Source: Candidatus Woesearchaeota archaeon (lineage in GTDB: Archaea > Nanobdellota > Nanobdellia > SCGC-AAA011-G17 > GW2011-AR17). Taken from it: a DNA stretch of 5,836 nucleotides. Each line of letters begins with the position of its first letter. Positions within the stretch are counted from its first letter, which is position 1. The DNA is taken from contig SICW01000048.1 in the NCBI GenBank assembly GCA_009691355.1, positions 1 to 5,836 of the forward strand, in the 5' to 3' direction. This document shows positions 1-4,388 of the stretch, piece after piece. The notes below the pieces were generated by a model. It saw only the letters and a program-made list of their open reading frames with translations, ran no database searches and had not been told where the DNA came from. A program made the position numbers and the translations under genes.

Positions 1-32
1 AGTGCTTCCACTAAAGTCGGTATTTCTGCCAT
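1..32 (-). CDS. Possible 5' end of a gene leaving the left edge
   Basis: A minus-strand ATG at 32 opens a frame reading MAEIPTLVEA and then runs off the window. It lies about 25 nt downstream of an A/T-rich TATA-like box (53-60), the spacing seen for other genes here that look leaderless. Only ten or so residues are visible, so no function can be given. The frame stays open upstream of this ATG for some codons, so the start rests on the promoter spacing alone. Confidence 0.4.
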   Translation of the reverse strand, partial: MAEIPTLVEA

Positions 33-52
33 AATATCTAGAAATTCTAAGC

Positions 53-63
53 TTTTAAAAAAA
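53..63 (-). promoter_or_regulatory. T-run (operon end) overlapping a TATA-like box
   Basis: On the minus strand this reads a run of seven T followed by AAAAG. The T-run lies about 30 nt after the stop of the 99-aa gene and would suit archaeal oligo-T termination of the sec61-beta operon. The overlapping TTTTAAAA (53-60) is centred about 25 nt before the ATG at 32 and could be the next gene's TATA box. Both roles are inferred from position. Confidence 0.35.
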
Positions 64-92
64 CATAGGTAGTTGAGAATATAGCTTTTTGT

Positions 93-392
93 TTACGAGA
101 TTCTTTTAAAACTGGTGATCTTTTCAGTTATTTTTGTGACTGGTTTATCTTGGTAATAAATTTGTTTGCCAATGTGACTGTTGTCTAGCTCAAATATATC
201 TCTTGCAGGCACTTCTCCAATGCTAAGAATATTTTTTGGGCCATTATCCTCTATAATCCAAACACCTGAACTTATCTTATTGACATGAAATCCCTGGAGA
301 TTGTCTTTTGTAAATACTTTATAATTTAATGGTTTGAAAGGAAGTTCTTTTTTTGGTTTACCATTGATTTCTTTCGTGATGGACTCTTTCAT
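93..392 (-). CDS. Hypothetical 99-aa protein, last gene of the sec61-beta operon
   Basis: I do not recognise this protein. It is soluble, with a lysine-rich N-terminus (residues 1-20) followed by a stretch that looks beta-rich: GVWIIEDNG near 43-51, ILSIGEVPARDIFEL near 55-69, then IGKQIYYQDKPVTKI near 74-88. There is no signal peptide or membrane segment. The turn-rich GKxIYYxDKPVxKI stretch is vaguely like a small beta-barrel (PRC-barrel type), which is only an impression. The ATG lies 4 nt after the MinD-like stop, with an AGGT motif 8-9 nt upstream inside the end of the preceding gene, so it is probably co-translated with it. Confidence 0.75.
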   Translation of the reverse strand: MKESITKEINGKPKKELPFKPLNYKVFTKDNLQGFHVNKISSGVWIIEDNGPKNILSIGEVPARDIFELDNSHIGKQIYYQDKPVTKITEKITSFKRIS

Positions 393-396
393 TTTT

Positions 397-1158
397 CTAC
401 CTTGGATCTTTCTTAAAAATCTTAAAGAATTTGTCTATCCAGCTGAGCTTGATGTCTTCAATTTCTTTTCCACATAAGATGCCTGAAAGTTTCATATAAC
501 TTCGTGCGGCATCGGAGTTAGGATGAGAGTAGACAATAGATTCCTTCATAGAAAGTGCTTCTCTGATGCTTGCATCCTCTGGGATGACGGCAATGACTGG
601 TTTTTCAAGCATTGCTTCGATATTACGCAAAGAAATGTCGTGCTTATCATTTCTTGCACGGGTGACAATGACTCCTTTGATTTTTCTGCCTAATTCTTCT
701 GCAATTCGAATTGTTTTTAATGCATCAGTCATTGCTGGAAGTTCTGGGTTTGTGACAATAAGAAGTTCATCGCAGTGCTCTAGGGTTGTAAGAGCTTCCT
801 TTCCTAAGCCTGCTGCACCATCAACAATGATAAAATCTGCTTTGAGGTCTTTCATAGTTTTGAGGTTACTCAATTTGAGTTTTTCCATGTCTTCCACTGC
901 AAGAGAACCGGGGATGTAGTATATTCCGGAAGAATGACGTTGCACGGCTTCATGTATGCTATTCTTTCCTTTGAGAACATGATGAAGGGTAATTTCACTA
1001 GAAGCTGAACCAAGATGTAAGCCTACATTGGGTGTTGTGACGTTTGCATCTACAAGAATACTTTGTTTTCCAAGTGCTGTAAGGCCTGCTGTTATGTTAA
1101 TTGCTGAGGTGGTTTTTCCTACACCACCTTTTCCGCTTAAGAGTCCTATGGTTTTCAT
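397..1158 (-). CDS. minD: MinD/ParA-family P-loop ATPase
   Basis: A 253-aa SIMIBI-class ATPase. The deviant Walker A motif GKGGVGKTT (residues 9-17) carries the signature lysine K10 that allows ATP-dependent dimerisation. ILVDAN places the Walker A' aspartate at D38, and FIIVDGAAG (109-117) is the Walker B region with D113. Length matches archaeal MinD-like proteins. The C-terminus ends in LSWIDKFFKIFKK (238-250), where aromatic/aliphatic and lysine residues alternate, like the amphipathic membrane-targeting helix of MinD. Family members are ATP-dependent switches that position proteins or cargo, often at the membrane. There is no MinE or MinC here, so a cell-division role is not implied. The start is firm: ATGA overlaps the TGA stop of the upstream 144-aa gene. 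The exact subfamily is uncertain. Confidence 0.9.
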   Translation of the reverse strand: MKTIGLLSGKGGVGKTTSAINITAGLTALGKQSILVDANVTTPNVGLHLGSASSEITLHHVLKGKNSIHEAVQRHSSGIYYIPGSLAVEDMEKLKLSNLKTMKDLKADFIIVDGAAGLGKEALTTLEHCDELLIVTNPELPAMTDALKTIRIAEELGRKIKGVIVTRARNDKHDISLRNIEAMLEKPVIAVIPEDASIREALSMKESIVYSHPNSDAARSYMKLSGILCGKEIEDIKLSWIDKFFKIFKKDPR

Positions 1159-1589
1159 TTTAATAGTGTGTCGATATAGCTGACGTGCTCCTTTGTTATG
1201 TTTACATATTCCTTAAGCAAAGCAATATTTATTTCTTTTCCTTTTGTTACTAGGGTGACATTCTTTCTGTATTCTTCCTTTGCTTTGAAATCGGCATTAT
1301 AAATTGCCTTTAATTGTACATAGAAATCAACCATATCTTTTACTGCTTGATCCTTGGGATAGATAGATTCGAGCTTTTTCATTCGCATTAAAGGTACGCG
1401 AGGGATCTCTTTTATTTTTCCATTTTCTAGCTGAATTTCATAGAACTTTTCTGTTTGATGATCCAGTGTAAGAATGAATTTACCAATAATTGTACGGATG
1501 ATATCTGCTGTTCTCGTGTATTTTAAAGTGACGAAAATGAGATGGTCAATACGTTTTAGTTCTTCTTTGGCTGGCTCGTCTTCTTGCAT
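1155..1589 (-). CDS. Hypothetical 144-aa helical protein upstream of minD
   Basis: Not recognised. The sequence looks largely alpha-helical and soluble: an acidic N-terminus (MQEDEPAKEEL), a helix around residues 12-40 (IDHLIFVTLKYTRTADIIRTI), a short beta-like segment FYEIQLENGKIKEIPRVP (49-66), and two further helices around 80-110 and 117-143. Nothing suggests export. Its TGA overlaps the MinD-like ATG (ATGA), a translational coupling that suggests a functional link with the ATPase. The chosen ATG makes it overlap the preceding 121-aa gene by 34 bp, and no better start was seen further in. It could be a regulator or partner of the ATPase, inferred only from coupling. Confidence 0.8.
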   Translation of the reverse strand: MQEDEPAKEELKRIDHLIFVTLKYTRTADIIRTIIGKFILTLDHQTEKFYEIQLENGKIKEIPRVPLMRMKKLESIYPKDQAVKDMVDFYVQLKAIYNADFKAKEEYRKNVTLVTKGKEINIALLKEYVNITKEHVSYIDTLLK

Positions 1590-1921
1590 GTTTTGTTGAT
1601 ATAATCCCTCGTTTTTTTTGTAAATCCCTTTACTATTTTTTCATTGATAATGATTGTTTGGTAGTTTTTTGAACAGATAATGTATGTGTCTTTTCTTTGA
1701 AATTCTACTGGACTTTCTTTCTTTTTTTCTATAATTATTTCTAACCTTTTGAGGAAGGCTGGCTTTTCTGTATCTTTGCTTTCTTTCCAGGCATATTCTC
1801 CTGCTTTATGCAGTTGTTGAATAGCTAGTGCGAAAAGTTTTACTTCTCTTGTTAGAGCATAATTTTTTTCAATGATTCTTTCTGCTCGTTCTAGAGCTTT
1901 TACGGCTTCTTTGTCGTTTAT
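1556..1921 (-). CDS. Hypothetical 121-aa protein lacking an ATG/GTG/TTG start
   Basis: The 1590-1917 interval is not empty. One minus-strand frame is open for 122 codons with coherent protein-like content and a TAA stop at 1556-1558. It begins with a helical part (KEAVKALERAERIIEKNY, about residues 4-21, continuing to about 48), then a Lys/Glu-rich helix (about 58-70), a beta-like segment TYIICSKNYQTIIINEKIVKG (79-99) and a basic tail. There is no in-frame ATG, GTG or TTG anywhere upstream of or within it after the TGA preceding it inside nac. The best start is ATA at 1921, forming ATAA with the nac TAA stop, the geometry of the ATGA overlap at minD. Alternatives are translation as a frameshifted extension of NAC, or a sequence error that destroyed an ATG. 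Function unknown. Confidence 0.6.
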   Translation of the reverse strand: MNDKEAVKALERAERIIEKNYALTREVKLFALAIQQLHKAGEYAWKESKDTEKPAFLKRLEIIIEKKKESPVEFQRKDTYIICSKNYQTIIINEKIVKGFTKKTRDYINKTCKKTSQPKKN

Positions 1922-2241
1922 GATTGTAAGTCTAGGATTGCTTGTGCGAGGTCGCCTTCAGCATGTTCTAATGCTTGCAGAGCTTGTGCATTTGAGCAGG
2001 ATGCTTGCTGCATTACCGTTTGAATATCTTCTTCACTAATGGTTGGAACTTCTTGCGCCTCTCCTACAATTTGGAAACTTTTTTCTCCCATCATTTCCAT
2101 TTTTGTGACGTGAGGATTTCTAATAATAAAGGTCTTCTCTGCAGTTTTTATAATCACTTCTGTTGCAGGGATTTCTTCCTGCTTCATTCCCATTTTCTTC
2201 ATTGCCTGCTTTACGAGGCGTGGATCCATCCCTTGAAACAT
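1918..2241 (-). CDS. nac: Archaeal nascent polypeptide-associated complex protein (NAC, alpha-type)
   Basis: A 107-aa protein with the full archaeal NAC layout. The N-terminal helix MFQGMDPRLVKQAMKKMGMK (1-20) is followed by the beta-rich NAC dimerisation domain (about 26-65, with EVIIKTAEKTFIIRNP and FQIVGEAQEV), and then a C-terminal UBA-like domain (about 68-107, EEDIQTVMQQASCSNAQAL through to the final LDLQS). Archaeal NAC forms a homodimer that binds ribosomes and shields emerging chains. The ATG lies 3 nt after the sec61-beta stop, with an AGGGAT stretch about 9 nt upstream as a possible ribosome-binding site. Its stop overlaps the proposed ATA start of the next gene. Family assignment is secure. 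Confidence 0.95.
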   Translation of the reverse strand: MFQGMDPRLVKQAMKKMGMKQEEIPATEVIIKTAEKTFIIRNPHVTKMEMMGEKSFQIVGEAQEVPTISEEDIQTVMQQASCSNAQALQALEHAEGDLAQAILDLQS

Positions 2242-2244
2242 TTT

Positions 2245-2400
2245 TTATATCCCTTTTTGTAATATTAATTCTATTACAATAACAAGAACGATAGCAATAA
2301 TAACCCAGGTCTTATTTACCTGTATGCGGCTTTTATAATCGTCAAAGTACCGCATTAAGCCGCCACCAGATTGGGGCATGCTTACTCTGTCTTCTGCCAT
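2245..2400 (-). CDS. Preprotein translocase subunit Sec61-beta (SecG-equivalent)
   Basis: A 51-aa tail-anchored protein. MPQSGGGLMRYFDDYKSRIQV (8-28, quoted here around its GGGLMRYF core) is the conserved cytosolic Sec61-beta signature preceding a single membrane span, TWVIIAIVLVIVIELIL (31-47), and a short basic end. With SecY and SecE, Sec61-beta forms the archaeal/eukaryal protein-conducting channel; this subunit is the small non-essential one that contacts ribosome and targeting factors. It is the first gene of the minus-strand operon. The ATG lies 26 nt from a TATTTAAA box with no clear Shine-Dalgarno signal, so the mRNA is probably leaderless. Being followed 3 nt later by nac fits a shared role at the ribosome exit and membrane. 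The length is typical for archaeal homologues. Confidence 0.93.
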   Translation of the reverse strand: MAEDRVSMPQSGGGLMRYFDDYKSRIQVNKTWVIIAIVLVIVIELILQKGI

Positions 2401-2422
2401 TGAAGGAGAAAAGCCTTTAAGG

Positions 2423-2430
2423 TTTAAATA
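2423..2430 (-). promoter_or_regulatory. TATA box of the sec61-beta/nac/minD operon
   Basis: TATTTAAA on the minus strand, centred about 26 nt upstream of the sec61-beta ATG. The spacing places the transcription start at or next to the ATG, giving a leaderless message. No other strong promoter was seen inside the six-gene operon. Confidence 0.6.
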
Positions 2431-2459
2431 GCTTGCTGTGAGATATAGTTAGGGTAAAT

Positions 2460-2470
2460 GGTTTAAAACC
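2460..2470. promoter_or_regulatory. Candidate operator palindrome GGTTTAAAACC
   Basis: An 11-bp palindrome with 5-bp arms around a central A, lying 60-70 bp upstream of the antitoxin ATG in the divergent promoter region. GGTTTAAA recurs at 2421-2428, overlapping the sec61-beta TATA box, and CCTTTAAGG (2414-2422) is another small palindrome. AbrB-fold antitoxins usually bind palindromes at their own promoter. That these sites are bound is inference; such short A/T-rich palindromes also occur by chance. Confidence 0.25.
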
Positions 2471-2500
2471 GGAAATCTTTCAGAAATAGAGGGCTAAGCT

Positions 2501-2508
2501 TTATTAAT
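2501..2508 (+). promoter_or_regulatory. TATA box of the vapBC operon
   Basis: TTATTAAT, centred about 25 nt before the antitoxin ATG at 2530. No Shine-Dalgarno motif precedes that ATG, so the transcript is probably leaderless. Confidence 0.55.
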
Positions 2509-2529
2509 ACTTTTGTCTTATAAACAGAT

Positions 2530-2745
2530 ATGGAAGCTAGAATTAAAAAAAGAGGAGATTCTTATTGGATTGCTTTGAAAAAAGAAGATCTTAAGAAAAG
2601 AAAGCTTCAGGTAGGGGATACTGTTGATATTGAAATTTTAGCTAAAAAAGAGAAAGTTGATCTTCGCCCTTTGTTTGGAATGCACAAATTTAAAAGGCCT
2701 ATTAAGGAAATAATGCAAGAAATAAAAGAAGGCTATGATGTCTAG
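2530..2745 (+). CDS. vapB: AbrB-fold (VapB-type) antitoxin
   Basis: A 71-aa protein. Residues 2-38 fit the swapped-hairpin AbrB/SpoVT DNA-binding fold: basic first strand EARIKKRGDSYWIALKKEDL, then KLQVGDTVDIEIL with the characteristic VGDxVDIE strand. The C-terminal part, LRPLFGMHKFKRPIKEIMQE (46-65), is the sort of extended segment plus helix that antitoxins of this class use to plug the active site of a PIN toxin. It overlaps the toxin gene by up to 11 bp, the normal gene order and coupling for VapBC. It likely represses its own promoter together with the toxin, a property of the family and not shown here. The ATG at 2530 is preferred because it has a TATA box 25 nt upstream. Confidence 0.85.
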   Translation: MEARIKKRGDSYWIALKKEDLKKRKLQVGDTVDIEILAKKEKVDLRPLFGMHKFKRPIKEIMQEIKEGYDV

Positions 2746-3112
2746 ATATTTTTATGATAGTTATGCCCTTGTTTCCTACTTAAATGGGAGCAAAAATTAT
2801 GAAAGATACTTTAGAAACTGTACTGGGGTTACGACTTTGTATAATGTGTTAGAAGTATACTATTCTCTTCTTCGAGATGGTGCTTCAGAATCAGAACTCA
2901 AATCTGTTCTTCATTTTCTTCAGGCTCTTACTGTCTATCCTTCTTTTGATGATATCCCTCCTGTTGCAATTTTTAAGTTTAAAAGCAAAAATAGGCATTT
3001 TTCCTATGCTGATTGTCTTGGTTATGCCCTTGCACAGAAATATCATCTTACTTTCCTTACTGGAGATGAAGGTTTTAGAGACATTTCTGGTGTTGAGTTT
3101 GTAAAAGAATAA
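2735..3112 (+). CDS. vapC: PIN-domain ribonuclease toxin (VapC-type)
   Basis: A 125-aa PIN-domain protein of typical toxin length. The acidic residues that bind catalytic Mg2+/Mn2+ are all in place: D8 in YFYDSYALVSYL, E40 in TLYNVLEVYY, D93 in FSYADCLGYALA, and D111 in LTFLTGDEGF. PIN toxins cleave RNA (tRNA, rRNA or mRNA); the target here cannot be read from sequence. The start is ATGATG, so translation may begin at 2735 or 2738; either overlaps the antitoxin TAG and suggests coupled translation. The intact motif set argues for an active enzyme. The stop codon lies only 2 bp from the 3' end of the convergent RNase P RNA gene. Confidence 0.9.
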   Translation: MMSRYFYDSYALVSYLNGSKNYERYFRNCTGVTTLYNVLEVYYSLLRDGASESELKSVLHFLQALTVYPSFDDIPPVAIFKFKSKNRHFSYADCLGYALAQKYHLTFLTGDEGFRDISGVEFVKE

Positions 3113-3114
3113 AA
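3101..3114 (-). terminator. T-rich terminator for RNase P RNA, inside vapC
   Basis: Immediately after the RNase P RNA closing helix the minus strand reads TTTTATTCTTTTAC. Oligo-T tracts terminate archaeal RNA polymerase, so rnpB transcription probably ends here, antisense to the last four codons of vapC. Confidence 0.4.
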
Positions 3115-3441
3115 TGTAGACAGGGATAAGCCACCTTCTGTACGTCGCCTATGGACGTGCTCATTATTCAACTTAGCGTCTTATTTGACTTGCACCAGTT
3201 GGGGCTCATCCGTTTCATCGGTCCCTTGAAAAACGTCCATGGGTTACCTCATTCCCCTTGCAGAGAACTTCGCCATTATCATCCTATATCAAGGACGTGT
3301 CGTTTCTGGATGGTTTCCTTCCCTTTCAGGAACTCTTACGAGCAACTTTTTTCTGAACTTAGTTCTTTAGTGGGTGGACTTTCCTCACAAGTTTGAGCTA
3401 TTTGAAAGCTTTTTCCTTGCGTTATGAGCTCCCTGCCTACA
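3115..3441 (-). ncRNA. rnpB: RNase P RNA (archaeal type A)
   Basis: The catalytic RNA that matures tRNA 5' ends, about 327 nt. Diagnostic conserved regions occur in order on the minus strand: GAGGAAAGTCC (3376-3386, CR I), the CAGAAACGACA stretch, GATGAAACGG followed by GGTGCAAGTCAAATAAG (3180-3196, CR IV), and ACAGAAGGTGGCTTAT (3126-3141, CR V). The ends are set by helix P1: TGTAGGCAGGG (3431-3441) pairs with CCCTGTCTACA (3115-3125) over 11 bp with a single G-U. A TATA box lies 26 nt upstream of 3441. The coding-like frames through this region are incidental. RNase P protein subunits are not in the window. The gene converges on vapC with a 2-bp gap. Confidence 0.96.
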
Positions 3442-3463
3442 GGTAAAATAGAGACTATCTCTC

Positions 3464-3471
3464 TTTAATAA
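3464..3471 (-). promoter_or_regulatory. TATA box of rnpB
   Basis: TTATTAAA on the minus strand, centred about 26 nt before the 5' strand of P1. The distance independently supports placing the RNA 5' end at about 3441. Confidence 0.6.
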
Positions 3472-3490
3472 GGCTTCTGGTTGCAAAAGA

Positions 3491-3519
3491 TTAAACAGGT
3501 GTTTATCCTTCTGTTTTAA
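3491..3519. repeat. Inverted repeat upstream of the 51-aa ORF
   Basis: TTAAACAG (3491-3498) and CTGTTTTAA (3511-3519) are inverted copies with one extra T in the right arm, separated by 12 nt. The right arm ends 2 nt before the ATG at 3522. It could be an operator or a small hairpin; its function is not known. Confidence 0.35.
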
Positions 3520-3521
3520 CA

Positions 3522-3677
3522 ATGAAACAAGAGATATCTCTCACAAAAAGAGAAAATCAATTCCCCAAATTAAAGGATCCATTTAAGTTATTGGAAGGAT
3601 GTATGAAACACCTTAAAGGAAAATATACCTCTGTTGAATTACAGCATGAAGCAAAAGAGTTGTGGATTAAGAAATAA
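3522..3677 (+). CDS. Small 51-aa protein, possible orphan antitoxin remnant
   Basis: An ATG-TAA frame of 51 residues in the gap after rnpB. It starts MKQEISLTKRENQFPKLKDP and continues FKLLEGCMKHLKGKYTSVEL (21-40) into a charged helix ending ELWIKK. The pattern DPxxLLEGxxK followed by TSVELQHEAKE resembles the toxin-binding C-terminal tail of VapB-type antitoxins, but the N-terminal DNA-binding part of such proteins is absent, and I am not certain of the match. No PIN-domain gene follows on the same strand. It is divergent from rnpB, with an inverted repeat just upstream. The composition looks protein-like, but the frame is short enough that it may be a remnant. Confidence 0.5.
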   Translation: MKQEISLTKRENQFPKLKDPFKLLEGCMKHLKGKYTSVELQHEAKELWIKK

Positions 3678-3691
3678 TTCCTTGCTTAGAT

Positions 3692-3814
3692 CTATTCTAT
3701 AAATAGCCCTTCTGATTCCAGAAGCTTTTTCTTATACTCTCCTTTCAACTCTTTGTCTAAGATAGAACTTAATGGGTTGATGATTCTTATTTTACTTGTT
3801 CTCTTTTTGTACAA
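3692..3814 (-). CDS. Doubtful 40-aa ORF with TTG start
   Basis: A minus-strand frame whose only usable start is TTG at 3814, inside the end of the 140-aa membrane-protein gene (28-bp overlap). It reads TSKIRIINPLSSILDKELKG around residues 6-25, then YKKKLLESEGLFIE to the stop at 3692-3694. The amphipathic, Lys/Glu-rich composition is protein-like, and it fills an otherwise empty 109-bp gap. There is no promoter, no clear ribosome-binding site and no recognised family. It may be a translationally coupled small protein or the tail of a decayed gene. Confidence 0.3.
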   Translation of the reverse strand: MYKKRTSKIRIINPLSSILDKELKGEYKKKLLESEGLFIE

Positions 3815-4209
3815 AGTTGATCAAGTGTATAAGCAAGACCTGCTCCAATCACATATGCGGCAAAGTCTTTGGGATCATATCCCTGATTTGTTATTTGTTG
3901 TAGTCCTTCAAGGAGACTTGGTCCAGCAATAGCAACTGCAAGCGAAGTTTCTCCTTTGAAAAATATTCTAAAGATAAAATATCCCGATGCTGCTAAAAAA
4001 CTATCTCCAATATTATTCTCAAGTGTGGGATTGTCTGTAACATTACCAATGATATGTGAAGCGAAGTATGGCAAAATGTTTGTTAATGCTAGAGAAGCAT
4101 ATATTCCTGCTGATTGTATAGTCTGTATTTCCTTTCTATTCTCCTCTTCCAGTTCTTTAATGATTTTTTCAATCTCCTTCATTTTCTTTCCAGGAACCAC
4201 CCATTCCAT
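3787..4209 (-). CDS. VanZ-like multi-pass membrane protein
   Basis: A 140-aa protein. Residues 10-30 are a charged coiled-coil-like helix (KEIEKIIKELEEENRKEIQ). Four hydrophobic segments follow: about 33-54 (GIYASLALTNILPYFASHII), 69-84, 88-103 and 115-131. The last two are joined by LLEGLQQITNQGYDPKDFAA (99-118); the E-x-x-Q then D-x-x-D pattern before a final GAGLAY helix is the arrangement of VanZ-family proteins, small membrane proteins of poorly defined role, one of which gives teicoplanin resistance. The assignment is by pattern only. ATG 4209 is used because TGA immediately precedes it, and AGGGGAG (4214-4220) gives a close ribosome-binding site. An internal ATG at 4182 is an alternative. 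Confidence 0.65.
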   Translation of the reverse strand: MEWVVPGKKMKEIEKIIKELEEENRKEIQTIQSAGIYASLALTNILPYFASHIIGNVTDNPTLENNIGDSFLAASGYFIFRIFFKGETSLAVAIAGPSLLEGLQQITNQGYDPKDFAAYVIGAGLAYTLDQLCTKREQVK

Positions 4210-4256
4210 TCATCTCCCCTAAACTGCGAATCTTTTCTTCCAGGGAAATCCGTTTG

Positions 4257-4264
4257 TATATATT
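4257..4264 (-). promoter_or_regulatory. TATA box of the VanZ-like gene
   Basis: AATATATA on the minus strand. A start of transcription about 26 nt on, near 4234, would leave a 25-nt leader containing AGGGGAG before the ATG at 4209. This would be one of the few leadered genes in the window, so the gene is probably transcribed apart from the 158-aa gene. Confidence 0.45.
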
Positions 4265-4273
4265 CTTTTTCTT

Positions 4274-4388
4274 TTAATCGTCTAAAAAATATGGAATTGC
4301 ATCAAAATATTGTTGATCCTGCATGTAGTGTGTCATAGCTTTCTCGATGTGGATTTTGAAAAGAAAAAAGTTGTTTAAGATCTATCAT
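4274..4388 (-). pseudogene. Small ORF coupled to the 158-aa gene, frameshifted at a T6 run
   Basis: An ATG overlaps the TAA of the 158-aa gene (TAATG, position 4388), suggesting translational coupling. As sequenced it reads MIDLKQLFSFQNPHRESYDT and stops at 4302, 28 residues in all. The run of six T at 4364-4369 lies just after codon 6. With five T, the frame instead continues as MIDLKQLFLFKIHIEKAMTH, then YMQDQQYFDAIPYFLDD, stopping at 4274 (37 residues), which looks much more like a folded small protein. Either the genome carries a real frameshift, the run is mis-called, or polymerase/ribosome slippage is used. Function unknown. Confidence 0.4.

Noticed and set aside
566..919. Plus-strand 117-aa open frame opposite the MinD-like gene
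   Set aside because: It is antisense to a secure ATPase gene with intact Walker motifs and shows no recognisable protein features.
2005..2262. Plus-strand 85-aa open frame opposite nac
   Set aside because: It is antisense to a well-matched NAC gene; the Phe/Leu/His-rich composition is what the complement of an A-rich gene produces.
2877..3104. Plus-strand 75-aa hydrophobic frame inside vapC
   Set aside because: It lies out of frame within the PIN-domain gene, whose four acidic residues are all in the other frame.
3151..3396. Plus-strand 81-aa open frame
   Set aside because: It lies wholly antisense to the RNase P RNA, whose conserved regions and P1 helix fully explain the sequence.
3115..3441. 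Considered SRP RNA or another structured RNA
   Set aside because: GAGGAAAGTCC, GCAAG...AAATA and ACAGAA...GGCTTA in order, closed by P1, are specific to RNase P RNA.
4171..4213. 14-codon frame starting at ATG 4213, just before the VanZ-like start
   Set aside because: It overlaps the longer gene, has no conserved feature, and could be a chance ATG after the AGGGGAG site, although an upstream leader peptide cannot be excluded.
3956..4338. Plus-strand frames opposite the VanZ-like gene and its promoter
   Set aside because: The minus-strand product has coherent membrane segments and a ribosome-binding site; the plus-strand frames are Ser/Phe-rich complements.
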